This document shows, one piece after another, positions 21,883-34,180 of a stretch of DNA of 64,000 nucleotides; the stretch's first letter is position 1; every line of letters begins with the position of its first letter. Position numbers and translations under genes: made by a program. The notes beneath the pieces were generated by a model. It searched no databases and was not told where the DNA came from. It worked only from the letters and a program-made list of their open reading frames with translations. The DNA is from Euonymus europaeus (lineage: Eukaryota > Streptophyta > Magnoliopsida > Celastrales > Celastraceae). The stretch spans positions 16,693,001 to 16,757,000 of the forward strand of contig OY756972.1 of the NCBI GenBank assembly GCA_963580455.1, given 5' to 3'.

Positions 21883-22477
21883 GATAGGGGGACTACGTGA
21901 GTGCCGAAATTATTGACTTAATTGACACTCACTTTTGTCATGTCACTGTTGGTGATGTTATTAGCTTTGGTAGCACATGATAGCACTGACTTTGGCAAGA
22001 GAAAAAGAAAGAATGTCAAAATGGTAAATATAACCATTTTGAAGAATAATTTTTTAAGTAATATGTGGTGAGAGACTTGCATGGGAAATAACAATGTACG
22101 TCCATGATTTTGGGTTTCAAGTGTCATGGGTTTGTATAGTCCTACCATTGTTTCAATCCACTTTGCCACAGTCAAATCAAGAATTCAATGATGAAGATTG
22201 ATGTCAAATCAAGAATTCAAGATCACATCTTATCCGCCAGTGTTATTGAACTTGGCCTAGCTCAGTTGATTAGCTAATTCATTTTATGCACTTAGTGGTT
22301 ATCCATTTCTTCCATTTCGCTTCTATTTTTTTCTATCTGCCCTTCAAAATGCTCTGCCCATACCCGATCTCTACGCATTTCATCATTCCATTGGAAATTT
22401 TATCTTTCCCTATCATACTCCAGCTTGATAGTTTTCATTGGAGAATTAGATGGTTTTTCATATATTTTATTTGGCAG
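21883..22477. other. no gene recognised
   Basis: Mixed AT-rich sequence up to the hAT target duplication. TCAAATCAAGAATTCAA occurs twice (about 22173 and 22204). The open frames on either strand have no recognisable features. Confidence 0.5.
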
Positions 22478-22485
22478 GTAACATC

Positions 22486-24550
22486 TAGGAATGGTAAAAA
22501 AAAATCGACCCTGACATAATTCTTAGTGTACCCGATTCGTTTAACATCCAAAAACCGCTCCTAAAGGGTTTGCAAATGGTTCTAGTCTTTTTTTAAAATC
22601 CGTAACGGTTCGGGTCTATTTTGGTATTTGATGTCGAGTTTAGGGTACCTAAACCAAAATTGGACCGAAACCGTACCATCGACTTTAACCGACCCTTACC
22701 CTACCCTTATTACAAGTAAATTCTTAAAACTATTAATAAATATGTTAGAGAAAGGATCAAACCCTACACATGTATATAGAAATATTTTTTTGTTATAGAC
22801 TTTCATAGTTTCTAAATATATATTGAATGTGGAATTCTGGCGTGCATAATAACATCATAAATGTCACATGAATTCATAGTGAATATAATTAAATTAATAA
22901 ATAAATTAAATTATACTACTAATAAAATATATCACACTAATATATGAATTATAAATCATACTATATAAAGGTATTATAATTCTAAATTATAATATGATAA
23001 TTCTGAAAGTTGGTGTTTCTCACCAAGATCGTTAGCCAACAAATACAGAAATTAAAATCGTGAAAAAAATAAACGAAAATCAAACATCAAGAATTTTACG
23101 AGGAAAACCCAACCTGAAAAAAACCTCAAGTCTATGAGCGATTAACCTTGAGGAACAATCCACTAAAACGAATCAGGAGTTACAACCCTAGCTATGAACT
23201 AAAGACATCCCTCATCCCTCCCATTCAGTGTATTGCTTCAACCTCACTCAACCTAAACAAGGTAGAGTCCATTCTTGAATCACTCAAGAATCTTCACACA
23301 CAAGAAACTCACAAAAAAAAATCTCCCATACAAAAATCCTCACTACAAATCACTTACACACCACTCAAATTTTCACATGAAACAATGAAGTGATTTTCTC
23401 TTGAGAAGTGTAAAAAAAACAAAGCTCCAAACTCTCAAATATATTTTCGGTGGTAACCCAAAACTAGCTTGCATGGCCTATTTATGTCAAACGTGTGCAT
23501 TGTATAAATAGACTTCTTTTCACACAAGGAAGCTTATCACCTTATCACCTGAAAAGAACACAACTCTAAACAAGCAGTTTGAATCAAACACAAAGACCTT
23601 TTGAGATAAGACTTATCTCTACACATGGCACATGTATTTTATTTTCATAGGAACACTTCAACACATGTTTCATTCTAACTAAAATTCCATTAACATCAGT
23701 CTTCCATTTAATGCTCTTATCCTCATAAAATAATATTATCAAATAAAATAAAACATGCAAGCTGAGATATAACAACAAAGTACGTAAGATGTCTATGCAT
23801 GAAAATTAAACACATACAACCTGTTTGTGAGGCAGCTTACCTAAGGTTGCGCGATCAACACAGAGCTCATCACACAATTGTCAAATAAGAATTTACAAAC
23901 TATGAAAATTCAAACCAACAAATTCATACTAAATAAAACAACACAATAGTATGACAAAAAAAAATTTAAGGTGAAACCCAACATATCATTCCATAATCTT
24001 AAATGTACCCGTTAACACTGTACCAGGAAAAACCAGACAGATTATTGAGCACTATGTGGATGAAGAAGACCATCATTGTTTCAGGGATTATAATTTGTTG
24101 CTTATGTGACCTTTTCCCACTCTCTTATATCTCTTGAAACTTTTGGAGTTTGGATAGGGGATTAAATGTTGATGGTTTCATGTTTTATGTTAGAACTACA
24201 TTTGTTGGGTTGTTAATGTCTAAAGAGTAATATGGTATTATCATGTAAGACATTAAATTTCTTTTTATTTTTATCTATTTGTATTATTTAATAAATTTCA
24301 TTATTAATAAGAATATATTATACTTATCAAAAAAATATTATTGATTATATTTTTAATGCACGATTTAGGATTTGGGTTAGGATTTGCGTGTTTGAAAACT
24401 ATTATCCAACCAATTATAAAAGAAATTGAAAAAGTTAAAACGGTTATGGAACGGTTCTGATTTTGAAATGATTTCGGTATAAGGGTACATTAAATAGTAA
24501 CAATTTTGGTATTTCTTAATTGAAAGGGTACTAACCCGTTGTCATCCCTA
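22486..24550. mobile_element. non-autonomous hAT element (2,065 bp) with nested solo LTR
   Basis: Left end TAGGAATGGTAA; right end complement TAGGGATGACAAC. Flanks are GTAACATC (22478-22485) and CTAACATC (24551-24558), seven of eight bases alike. Subterminal DNA is rich in ACCGAAACCG, CGGTTCGGG and related words. No transposase remains. The centre is taken up by a later solo-LTR insertion. Confidence 0.7.
23004..23920 (-). mobile_element. solo LTR (917 bp), minus orientation
   Basis: Bounded by AATTC at 22999-23003 and 23921-23925, a perfect 5-bp duplication. On the minus strand it starts TGTTGGTTTGAA and ends CACCAACTTTCA, with TG...CA termini of LTR type. It contains AATTTTACGAGGAAAACCC (about 23090), like the motif near primer-proximal ends of several plant copia LTRs. 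No internal region is present. Confidence 0.7.
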
Positions 24551-24558
24551 CTAACATC

Positions 24559-25314
24559 GATGAAGCAAATATTAAGACAAGAAGTTGGTTCCCACTAATT
24601 CAAAAGCCTCAAAGGCGAAGGAGCATACAAGCTCTATTATGCTGGCTCAAATAGGAGAATAAGGCACTCTTCATTCGAATCTAATGAATTTTTGGATGGG
24701 GCTTTCTGTCATGTTATAAAAAAAAAGAGTTCGATAAAGCAAATTGCAAACTTCATCTTTGGACAAGACGAATTCTTTAGCTATATTATAGGACCTCGTC
24801 CAATATACTGGAGCGAGTCTAGCTGTTTGTTTATAATATTCAATAATTTATATAAATATATATATCTATCATATATAGATTATAAACTACAGTATACTAT
24901 CAAGTTATCAACATATAATTATATGTAACTCAAAAAATTAAATAATGATACCATCATCATCCATGAATCAACCAATATAATAATCAACACAAGAAAGATT
25001 GTCAATCACGAAACTTTAATTACGGTGCTTCATGTAAAGCATTGACGTTGATTTTTATTTATGAAGCTTAATTTACATAGCGCCGTACAATTTATTAAAT
25101 TTACAATGCTTTTTCAAACCTTCGTAAATTACCTTATTTAATGGCATTTTCTTTTATGAAGCTCCATAAGATTGAAATAATAAATCACCCCCAACGTTTT
25201 GCACTTTGCAAAAAATAACATTTATATGCAGAGTGTCATCAATTCTTTTTATCTGATGACGCTTTACTATAAAAGTTTCGTAATTTATATTTACATAGTG
25301 GACACTCTAACAAA
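24559..25314. other. no gene recognised
   Basis: AT-rich. The stretch 25020-25310 repeats GAAGCTT, GACGCTTTA, TACGGTGCTT and CGTAATTTA-like words, as in subterminal regions of some DNA transposons, but no CACTA-type end is visible. Left unassigned. Confidence 0.4.
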
Positions 25315-25320
25315 GCACCG

Positions 25321-26674
25321 GATGACAAATGTGTCCGTATCCATGGATTTCCGATCCGATCCGGTCAAACAGTAGAAAAATCCGTTGACTGGATATGGAT
25401 AAAACCCGAACATTTTGAATGGATATGAATTTAAGCATATTTGATCCGAAATCCGTATCCGATCCGACCTGAACGTGCGGATATCCGATCTGATCCGATT
25501 CTAGCCGACACACACACATTTATATATAATATAGTTCATATACAATTATGTAATTGAAATTTAATATCACTAATATATTTATATACATTATAATTTTCAA
25601 CATATGTATGTTTCTTTTTCATTTAATATAAATTAATTGTAATTTGTAATGACGCTATAGAATGTGATATGGTCTCATACCACTAATTAAAATATTTAAT
25701 TGCCTAATAATATTTTTAAAACCCTAATTAGTAAAGTTAGTAATGAATACTAAATTCTAAAAACACAATATCGTAAATCCTAAACCTAAAAATAAAATTA
25801 TAAATTATAAAGCTAGTCCCGATTGTAATTTGTAAACCGTAACGTAACTTGGTAACACTGCAAACCCTAACCTCTTAACACCATAAACTCTAACCTTATA
25901 ACACCACAAACCCTAAGTCCATAACCCTAACCTAACACCACAAATTCTAATACCTAATATTGTAAACTTTAATTCTAACACTGAAAACCTTAATCAAACA
26001 TCACAAACCATAACCCTAACATTGTGAACCTTAATCTAACACCACAAATTATAATCCCTGATATTGTAAATTTTAACTAAAACATTGGAAACCATAATCA
26101 AACACCATAAACCCTAACCCTAACACCATCAAGTATAAAACCCTAACCTAACACCACAAATCCTAGTACCTAACATTGTTAACTTTTAACTCTTAACACT
26201 AAAAACTATAATCTAACATACTAACACCATAAACCCTAATGTAACACCACAAATTCTAATCCCTAAATCCTAATTGAACCGAATTCTTATATAACTAATA
26301 AAAGTTAACATTTTTATGCAAACATTTTGATTTGTGATGTTTTTTGAACTTTAGAGTTTACACTTTGATTCTAGAGAATTTTTTATATTCTGGATTATTT
26401 TTGATATTATTTGTGCTTTAGAATTTGGTTTCATGTTCTTAGATTCATAATTATGAAATTCTAATTGGTGTCATAGACTAGCAAAATATGTGTCTCATAC
26501 TCGCATGGATAAATCTGATATCCGTGGAGAATATCCGAAATCCTGTGGATAGGATATGAATTTAGATTTTTTTATCCGTAGTATATGGATATGGATATAG
26601 ATACGCTATTTTTATTTAGGATTGGATATGGATTTTGAAAAATCCGATCCATATCCGATCCAATGCCATCTCTT
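25321..26674. mobile_element. non-autonomous hAT element (1,354 bp), expanded sister of 39950-40893
   Basis: Left GATGACAAATGTGTCCG and right CCAATGCCATCTCT match the element at 39950 almost word for word (GACAAATGTGTCCG, GGATTTCCGATCCGATCCGGTCAAA, ATCCGATATCC). A GCACCG hexamer lies at both edges (25315-25320, 26675-26680), perhaps what is left of the 8-bp duplication. No transposase. The centre holds a telomere-like minisatellite that the sister largely lacks. Confidence 0.7.
25850..26290. repeat. telomere-like degenerate minisatellite
   Basis: About 20 loose copies of AAACCCTAA-containing units separated by ACACCACAAA or AACATTGTAAAC, giving a 16-20 bp rhythm. Plant telomere repeats are CCCTAAA; this is similar in sequence but too irregular to be a telomere seed. 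Confidence 0.65.
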
Positions 26675-26689
26675 GCACCGTAATTTAAG

Positions 26690-27035
26690 AGCAAATGCAA
26701 CAATCCACACATCCATTCTCTCAATTGGGTCCCATTTATATTACACAAAAACACATATTTTAATATAATCAAATCAACATAATACGTATCTTAGTACAGA
26801 CGTATCAACAAAACACATATCTGAATACAAAACCATTATACACATATCTATTCTTCCATTCTTTCATTCATTCTCCAATAAAATTACACAAGAATAAATA
26901 TTGGGTCTCACATCTTTTACAAAAAGTTAAGTCATATAATTATCTACATTATCAAAACATATCTCTCAATACAACCACATCAACAAAATACATATATCAA
27001 TATAACCACACAACAAAAACACATATTTCCATATG
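26690..27035 (+). mobile_element. MITE-like repeat with 35-bp internal units (family member 2)
   Basis: Begins GAGCAAATGCAACAATCC. Built from repeats of ACATATCTCAATACAACCAC and ATCAACAAAATACATAT in a rhythm of about 35 bp. Related to 11575-11905 (opposite strand) and 31675-31858. No coding capacity; target duplication not resolved. Confidence 0.55.
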
Positions 27036-27040
27036 GAAAA

Positions 27041-27186
27041 TGCTAAGTATCCCTAATATCCCTATGTGAGTGATGTGATAAAATTTGAATTTCAACATGT
27101 CAAGACAGATTCAAAATTTGTGGTGTGTGGATGTGCCACATAAGATTAAGGATGTTAGAGATATGAGTTGTTAGGGATACCTAGCA
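27041..27186. mobile_element. short MITE (about 146 bp)
   Basis: The left end TGCTAAGTATCCCTAA and right end, complement TGCTAGGTATCCCTAACA, form an inverted repeat of about 16-18 bp around a short AT-rich centre. No convincing target duplication was found. Confidence 0.5.
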
Positions 27187-27245
27187 CAACCGTTTCTATA
27201 TATTACCGATTCTCCCTAAAATTTTACCATTGTATTTACTCTAAC

Positions 27246-27873
27246 TAGGGGTGTTCAAATCCGATCTGAAACCGATGAACCAATCCGAACCGTGGTTATT
27301 CGTTTTTCGGATTCAGTTATGAATTTATAGATTTTGCGGATATTTTTTTGGATTCGGTTTCGGATTTAATCGAAAAAAGTAAAAAAAATTATGTTTTATA
27401 TATTCAGTTATTCAAATAATTAAAACCCAAAAATCTAAGATTTAGGCCCAAATATAATTTTCAATTTTTCCATTAGGGTTTTAAATAATATCCCTACTGA
27501 TTCTCCTCCCTCACATGTCTATCGACTTTGTTCTTTCAATGTCAATTCACAATATTTTAAGACCTATGTCATGCAATGAAAAAGAAGAAATCAATACAAA
27601 AGAAACTTCATCCTTCAAGCTTTTTCTTTTTCTTATTAGATCGATGAAATGCTTCTCAATTAGAAAATTACAACATCAAAACACATGTATTTCTATATTT
27701 TTAAAAGGTTAGAACATGTTTTTACCTTTTTGTTTGGTTATCCGAAAACCAATTCGATCCCAATAAAAAAATCAATTTTTTTTGATTTAGTTGTCGATGA
27801 CAGATTATAAAATATCATAACCGAATCAATTCGGACATTTCGATTTTGATTAAAAATCGAACGGACATCTCTA
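27246..27873. mobile_element. non-autonomous hAT element (628 bp)
   Basis: Left end TAGGGGTGTTCAAATCCG, right end complement TAGAGATGTCCGTTCG. Perfect 8-bp duplication ACTCTAAC at 27238-27245 and 27874-27881. Ends are rich in CCGAACC / TTCGG words; the interior is AT-rich with no transposase. Confidence 0.8.
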
Positions 27874-27881
27874 ACTCTAAC

Positions 27882-29110
27882 GACGTTTTAAAAAAGCGCC
27901 AATAATTCATATAACACAATGGCGCTTAGTAAAGCGCCGGTGATTTAAAAACCCAAAATAACACCGTTTCATTTACGAACGAAGTGTTAGGCCACCCACA
28001 ACAATCACGGTAAAATGTTAATTTGCGTTAAATTGAAGACTCTCCTTTTTCGTCTAGTGGGATTCTCTCCCACATCAAATACTGCACAGGAAGCTCTAAA
28101 CTGAATCTTCGCTACAATGCATTTGGAGGACTTGCGCATGACTGTAGCTACGCAATTTGATTTTTTTAGCATAACAATTCATATTCTCTTGCCTCTCTCT
28201 CAAGCGACGATACAGAGTTTCGACTTTCCGCAATTGATTTCCTCTCCCAGGCGCAATCATCATCCAAGTAATTTGAATTTGATTATGGGTTGGATTATCC
28301 TTATTTTATGTATCGCTTGACTGGAGTAGATCGTCATGGTTTGAGGTTTCTAGGTTCAATTTCTCATTTTGGAGTACATCGATTTGAGTTTTTGATTATG
28401 GATTTAGGTTTCTCTTTTCTTGTTGGTAGCCTAATTCGATTTTGGTGTTGTAGCTGGTAGCCTGATTCAATATTGGGGTTTTTTTTGTTGTAACGAGAAG
28501 AAGATAGAGAAGGGAATGATGGTTGAGAAAGGATAGTTGTATGTTGTCGTGTGAGGAAGATGGAGATATCTGTAGAGAAGGAAGAGATGATAACCTAACA
28601 TAATGAGCAACTCAGTTGGGACCAAAATTAGATCAAAGTACTCCTTTTGAAAAGCCATGATCAATTTTCATTAATAAGAGGAAGTTGAGGGCATGATGGG
28701 CTTTGATTTGGCTATATATATATATATACACCATCTGATTTTGTTCAATTGGGGCTGCAAAGGCTACTTGCAATATTTTATTTCTGCTTCACATGGAAGT
28801 CTAGGAAGTCATATATAAAAGAAATGGTGATCCCAAAAACACAAAGTTCCAATCTTTGAGCACTTTATTATTAGTAAGCATCTGTCATGGTGATATAAAT
28901 TAGTACGCATCTGTCATAGTTATATCATGTTATGATTATTAAAATGATAAGGTTTGATCTTGATAAAAATAATAAAATCGATTGACTTTAATTACATAAA
29001 ATGTTATTATATAAATAAATATTTAAATAATTTGAAGTATTGACTTAAAATAATTGATATGTGTTTTTATTGTTTCAAAAATTATAAATTAATAAAAATA
29101 TATATTTTTA
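27882..29110. other. no gene recognised
   Basis: Holds AAAGCGCC / GGCGCTT inverted words at 27893-27945, a leader-like pyrimidine-rich stretch at 28040-28300 without a supported product, an (AT) microsatellite at about 28717, a duplicated GCATCTGTCAT at 28877 and 28907, and long AT-rich DNA. Confidence 0.45.
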
Positions 29111-29640
29111 TTGAGATTTGGAGAATGGGTTGCACTTTTCATCCCTTCGCGCTTTTCATCCCTGAAAACCCATAACTGTTTTCCCTCCCGCCTTTCATAC
29201 CTGAAAACCCTAGTTCGGGATCCTCTGCTCAATCTTGAAATCAAACCTCTACGCTCAGCTTCTCTCCTCTGTTAGCTCACTGATTTCCACTGTCCCATCG
29301 ACTTCCACTGACCCATCGACTTCCACGATCAATTGGACTGCAGGTGTCTTCTCCGCCGTTGCTTTCTGGCTTATTTTTTTTCGCTGGAATCGTTTCTTCA
29401 ACAGGTAATACTTCAGTGGTTGATCCTTTCTTTTTCCTCTCACTCGCATAACATTTTTGATTTCTCCTCCCACTCCAATTGTATATGTTGTGTAATTACG
29501 ATGTCTAGTTTGTGTCAGATTTGGAATTTCCACTGGTCAGGGCAGCTTAGTTTGTCAAATTTGGTTTTAGGTGTGACGCTGAATTACTCGCATTGTATCT
29601 CTAGGAACAGAGTCTCAGCCTAATGTGATAATTATAACTC
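29111..29640 (+). other. possible transcribed leader of an unknown gene
   Basis: CCCTTCGCGCTTTTCATCCC, an AAAACCCTAG motif, pyrimidine-rich CTCTCCTCT and repeated CATCGACTTCCACTG lead to a candidate AACAG|GTAATA donor at about 29404. This resembles a plant 5' leader exon, but no coding exon is found downstream before the LINE fragment at 30085. Confidence 0.25.
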
Positions 29641-30084
29641 TTTTGTATAATTTCCAGCTACTTGATTTCCTCTCTATATATAACAAATGTAGTTTCTAGG
29701 CTTTTGTCTCTGTAAAATATAAAGAAATCTGACGAATAATTGACTGATATATATATATATATATGCATATTTTAATTTACTGCTCTCATGCAGTTTGACT
29801 CTATGGGTGATAAAAAAGTTGCTAATCATTTCTGCAAGTGATCTTGAATAGTAAGAATAAAAGACAAAAAGGAGGATATCTGGATATGCATGATACTTTA
29901 AAAGATATTCATAATGCGATGCTGCATTTCTTGGACAAGAATGGTTGGCTTAGTGTGAACTTTGCGGATTGGGTAATTAGCTAATTGTATGACCACTTGA
30001 TTGTTTATTTGACCAAAAGCATGAATATAATCACAGCTTATCTACTTACCACAAACTAATTAAATCACCATAAACAAAATTTAA
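29641..30084. other. no gene recognised
   Basis: AT-rich, with an (AT) microsatellite at about 29750-29765. Confidence 0.5.
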
Positions 30085-31055
30085 GACCCTCCTCAAATCA
30101 GCGTACTGGGTAGCTAAAGAGGTTCTTGCTCCCCACCCTCTCTCAAATCACTGGTCACAGGTTTGGAAATTGGAGATGCCAAACAAGGTGATTTTATTTT
30201 TTATATGGCACATGTGTTTGTCATGACTCATGACTGTTTATCAACTAAGTTTAACCTTGTCAGAAGAGTGTCCTTGAATTGTGCTTGCCTCCTTTGTGGA
30301 CTTGATGGTGAAACTTCCCTCCATCTATTTGGGGATTGTTCTGCTCTTTGTGATATTTGGCACCATTGCAGCTTCATGAGTTTAGCTTTACCTCTCTCGA
30401 AACTCTGTTGCTTTTCGAGGCAGTTCTTGGGATCCTTTGCAGATGGTTCATCAAGTAGCTATTCTGCATTTGGATTTCTTAGAATCTCGCCCGCAGCCAA
30501 GCCATAACAAGCCCCAACCATCTCCTCCCTCAGCTTGGTTAAGTCCTCCCCCTGGCATAATCAAAATCAATGTTGACAGGTCATGGAGTATAGGAGATAT
30601 TTGGCCAGGTATAGGTGTTGTGTGCCACAATTCTACGGGCAAAATCCTCTTATCACTTATCAGCCTATCAACGTGTTCATCTGTCTGTCTCATATTGAAG
30701 CCCTTACATTTAAATTTGGATTCCTTCTTGTTCATCCTCACAATTAGAGGAATATCCAAGTGGAGGGTGATGCTCTTGCCATAGTTTTCATTTTGCGAAA
30801 ATTAGTAAATTACTTAAGCTATGCGCTGGAAGTTCTGACATTAGGAAATGCCTTATCTTGTGAATTTATGTATTCTCCTAGATTGAACAATTCAATGACT
30901 GATTCGCTAGCAACTTTAGGATGATTATCTACCTCTGACCATGAACAGCTGCATCTAGATGGTCTTCCTTCATCTCTGAATGCCTCTAGTTCTGGTTCTT
31001 GTATTCGTGGTTGATTTTTAATGCATTTCTTTTTTATCAAAAAAAAATAAAGTTT
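30085..31055 (+). pseudogene. LINE fragment: zf-RVT and RNase H domains
   Basis: Plus-strand frames carry CLLCGLDGETSLHLFGDC (about 30290), the zf-RVT zinc motif that ends plant LINE reverse transcriptases. PPGIIKINVDRSWS (about 30550) follows: the first strand of the LINE RNase H domain with its leading Asp. NNSMTDSLATLG (about 30890) marks that domain's C-terminal end. Frames shift between these blocks (near 30440 and after 30680). A TTTTTTATCAAAAAAAAATA tail at about 31029 fits a LINE 3' end. No RT core remains, so this is a 5'-truncated copy. Confidence 0.65.
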
Positions 31056-31670
31056 CCTAATGCAAAGTTTCATACAAACAATTCATGATAAACAAAATAG
31101 CAAATTATCATAAAAAAGTCACAAATGTCAAATAGAAAGTTCTCAAAAACAAAGTTCCCAATAAACAGATCCATGATAGATATATTGAATTGAAATTTGC
31201 ATATTTTGTAATATAATTACTATATTAGACATCATACCTTAATGATTTAATTGAGAAAAATCATAACAATTAGGGCCCCAAATGTCATTTACACAAACTT
31301 GCTGGTTTAGCAGATTTTTCATGGCTCTCACGGTTTGATTGTTTGATCAAAGTATTGTCGGTTCAATTACATAAACAATATTTTAATAGTATCGTATCAC
31401 TGAACCCTCAATTCACAGTTTAACCAATTTGACTGGTGGTACGATACAGATTTTAAAACTATGTCAAAGATTATGAGTTTATTGATTCGATCTAATCGGA
31501 TAGATGACACTGTTAACAAAAATAACATGCTCAATATGATTATATCTTAGTTAAGATTGATTTGCAATCTTTCATTTCTATATAGACAAAAATATACATT
31601 TAGTCTATAAACTTTATCCTTAGTTTCATTTTGCCCTAAAATGTATAGTTTTGTCTTTTTATATATCTAC
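31056..31670. other. no gene recognised
   Basis: AT-rich sequence without supported frames, repeats or termini. Confidence 0.5.
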
Positions 31671-31674
31671 GAGC

Positions 31675-31858
31675 AACTCGAGTGGGAGATACTTTCCAAA
31701 TTTTTCATTCTCTTAATTGAGTCTCGCATCTGTTATATAAAAAATCAAATCATATACTCATTTACATTATCAAAACATGTATCTTAATACAACCGCATTA
31801 ACAAAATACAAATCCCTATATATTTTTTCATTTATCCATTAACAAAAACTCTACATAT
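31675..31858 (+). mobile_element. MITE-like repeat fragment (family member 3)
   Basis: GAGCAACTCGAGTGGGAG, then TTACATTATCAAAACATGTA and CTTAATACAACCGCATTAAC, match the 26690-27035 repeat. It abuts the outer edge of the left arm of the long inverted repeat. Confidence 0.5.
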
Positions 31859-32377
31859 CAGCATTTTTATTCAGCCCCATTTGAGAAAAATATTCCGATA
31901 AGTTTTCAAATTGGAAACTTTGTTTTTTTTGGGTCAAGATTGTTCTACTGCATTAGCTATTGTTTTAATAGAAGATGATAATCATGTCAGCAGCTTCTCC
32001 TTCCATCATATGTATTGAAAAATCTAAATGATTTGTTTGGAACCATTTTCCAAATACACTAAAAACATACGAAATGCAGCCATATTACTTTTGACCCTTT
32101 TTGGCCTTCACCCATTCAATTCATATATTTGCAAATAAAACTTATTATAATGACTGATCTAATCAACAGCCAAAGAAAGAAAGAACCGGAGATTCTTGTT
32201 TTCTATTCTTTGGCTTGTCATGTTTTGCTTTTGTTTTCCTTCCTTATCTATAAATAATTCTATTTTCTTGTTTAATTTTAATTAATGATTGTCTCATTTT
32301 TCCTCATTTAACTTAAATAAATTTCCAGATTCTAGAGGGTCTACTTAGGATTCCAGAGAATAGAGAATGCGCAGATT
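31859..32377. repeat. left arm of a long inverted repeat (519 bp)
   Basis: CAGCATTTTTATTCAGCCCC here is the near-complement of the end of the right arm (ends at 34784). Matching continues inward to GAGGGTCTACTTAGG and AGAATGCGCAGATT. Arms of this size bounding a transposon-type gene suggest long terminal inverted repeats of a Mutator-like element. Confidence 0.8.
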
Positions 32378-33981
32378 CCAGGTAAATGCATTGAATTTTT
32401 TATAAGCCAAATTTGGTGAATATGTGACTTTGTTTGTCTTGTTTCCGTTTCTGCGACGGACACATATTCCCCAAATCCGACTTCAATTTCCTCTGAAAGT
32501 TGTACCTCAACATTACAAACATTTGAAACAACAACGTATGAAGCATAATTAGACAAGAAACAATGCAATTTCATACCTGCTTCTACATATTGTTCTCAAT
32601 TAACATTTTCAGAGAAGCTATGCTCAAAATTATATTCTTCAACCCTCTCATTTCTCTCATTGTTATGTTCTTCATCTTCTGAATGAACATTTTCTGATGG
32701 TGTTGCTTCAATCGGTACTCCTCTCACATTGGGTGAGGAAGGAGTTTTTCTGAATCAACTTCCTTGGCATCTTCATTCACATCATGTTGTGGAGTTAACA
32801 TTAAATCTTGTACATCTTCCATCATAAGAGTCTCCTCATCAGTTTGGAAGAGTTCTCCCTCAATTACCTGGACGATTAAGAGAAATTTCATTAAATATAT
32901 GAAATTACATTGTTTCATAAAACAATGCAAAACCATTAAGTAATGTATACATTACCTGTTTCTTTGTCAGCTTACTTAGATAATTTGTTTTGAAGTCATT
33001 CCCAAATTGCTTCAAGTCCCATTTCAGAAACCTCAGGAAATGACATTTCTCTTCACTTATTTTGCAGACAGTCGTATGTTCACAGAACCAATACTAGAAT
33101 TAAAATGCAAATGACTTTTTAAAGTAAAAGATAATGCAAACATACATACCGACATAATTGTAACACATCCATGCACTTTCTCAGGATTTCTCCAATTTTT
33201 TCTGACAGAATCCATCAAGAAATTAGAAATATCTAGAGACCAATTGTAGCTCAACATCGTTTCAAAATCTTCCACCAGTTCAATGAATGACCAAGAAAGT
33301 ACATCTGCCCAAGTCGAGAAGAACAATGTCAAACACACATAGAGGACTAGCAGCCGAGCAACATCCTTCTCATGGACATCAATTTCCTCCTCCTCCTCTT
33401 CTTTATTTTTTGTTTTAGGAGAGTAATCTTTTTCACCTTTTAAATCCTTCTCAATTGTTGCTTGAATGAATGAAGATTCTATCATCTTCACATCCTTGAA
33501 TCTTTTTCGAATCAAGCCTGAGTTCTCTGGCTTCCTCCTGTTCAATTTGATTTATTCCTCTCTCGATAGAACTCCAAAAATCAGTGTGACATCCTTCTCT
33601 GACAGAGACACTTCTTTCTTAGCTAGCTTGAATGCTCCGGCCTTGTCATCATATTTGCTTATGATGTCACACAAAATATCATCACTCTTGCGTATTTTAA
33701 TTTTTGGAGATGCATAAATTCACTGTGTGAACAAATTCCAGAATGGTGTCCGCTTTAGGTATTTAAGGTGCTCGTCCTTCAACTCCAATCGACAAAGAAG
33801 TCTAGCAATAGCTTTCAAGTTGGATTTGTACTGAAGAGGGTGGCCTCCTTTCAGGTTTTTTCTTTTTCTGGATCTTTGAAGGTGATACAGATTTCATAGG
33901 ACTAGAATGAGCTGGACCAAAAGTCTTATTCTTTGGTGCTTTTGGTGGTTTCTTCAAGCTGCTTGATCTTGTTTTTGCCAT
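32378..33981 (-). pseudogene. Ulp1/DUF1985-like plant transposon gene, N-terminal part (broken)
   Basis: The minus-strand reading starts at ATG 33981 (MAKTRSSSLKKPPKAPKN, basic). After a frameshift it continues LKYLKRTPFWNLF and KEVSLSEKDVTLIFGV, then LLVLYVCLTLFFST, SFIELVEDFETMLSYNW and KVHGCVTIM. This succession (W-x-L-F; x-D-V-x-L-I-F-G; L-L-x-x-L-x-x-L-F-F-x-T; Y-x-W) is the plant domain seen upstream of Ulp1 proteases in transposon-derived proteins. A GTATGT donor follows at about 33150. Later exons carry FLRFLKWDLKQF (about 33030) and an acidic linker (32936-32724). In-frame stops at about 33722 and 33556 and the frameshift near 33850 disable it. No Ulp1 domain is found before the left arm. 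Confidence 0.55.
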
Positions 33982-34180
33982 GGGAAGTTATTAGGATATA
34001 AACAAACAAGTAATCAGAATTTCGTATCTCTGCAGCAATGCATATAGAATAACATAGCCAAAAACAATGCCTCTCAGAAACAATGTAAGGTAGGGAAAAC
34101 ACAGTACAGATAAACAATGTAACTACATAAATCACATTAAAACAATGCACTAGATATGATCTCTGGTAGCTTGCTCCTGC

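Noticed and set aside
25020..25310. CACTA-type transposon subterminal region
   Set aside because: GCTT/GCG words recur, but no CACTA end or 3-bp duplication could be found.
33057..33545. Stand-alone 162-aa gene
   Set aside because: It is the middle of the broken Ulp1/DUF1985-like gene; the upstream frame carries the preceding blocks across in-frame stops.
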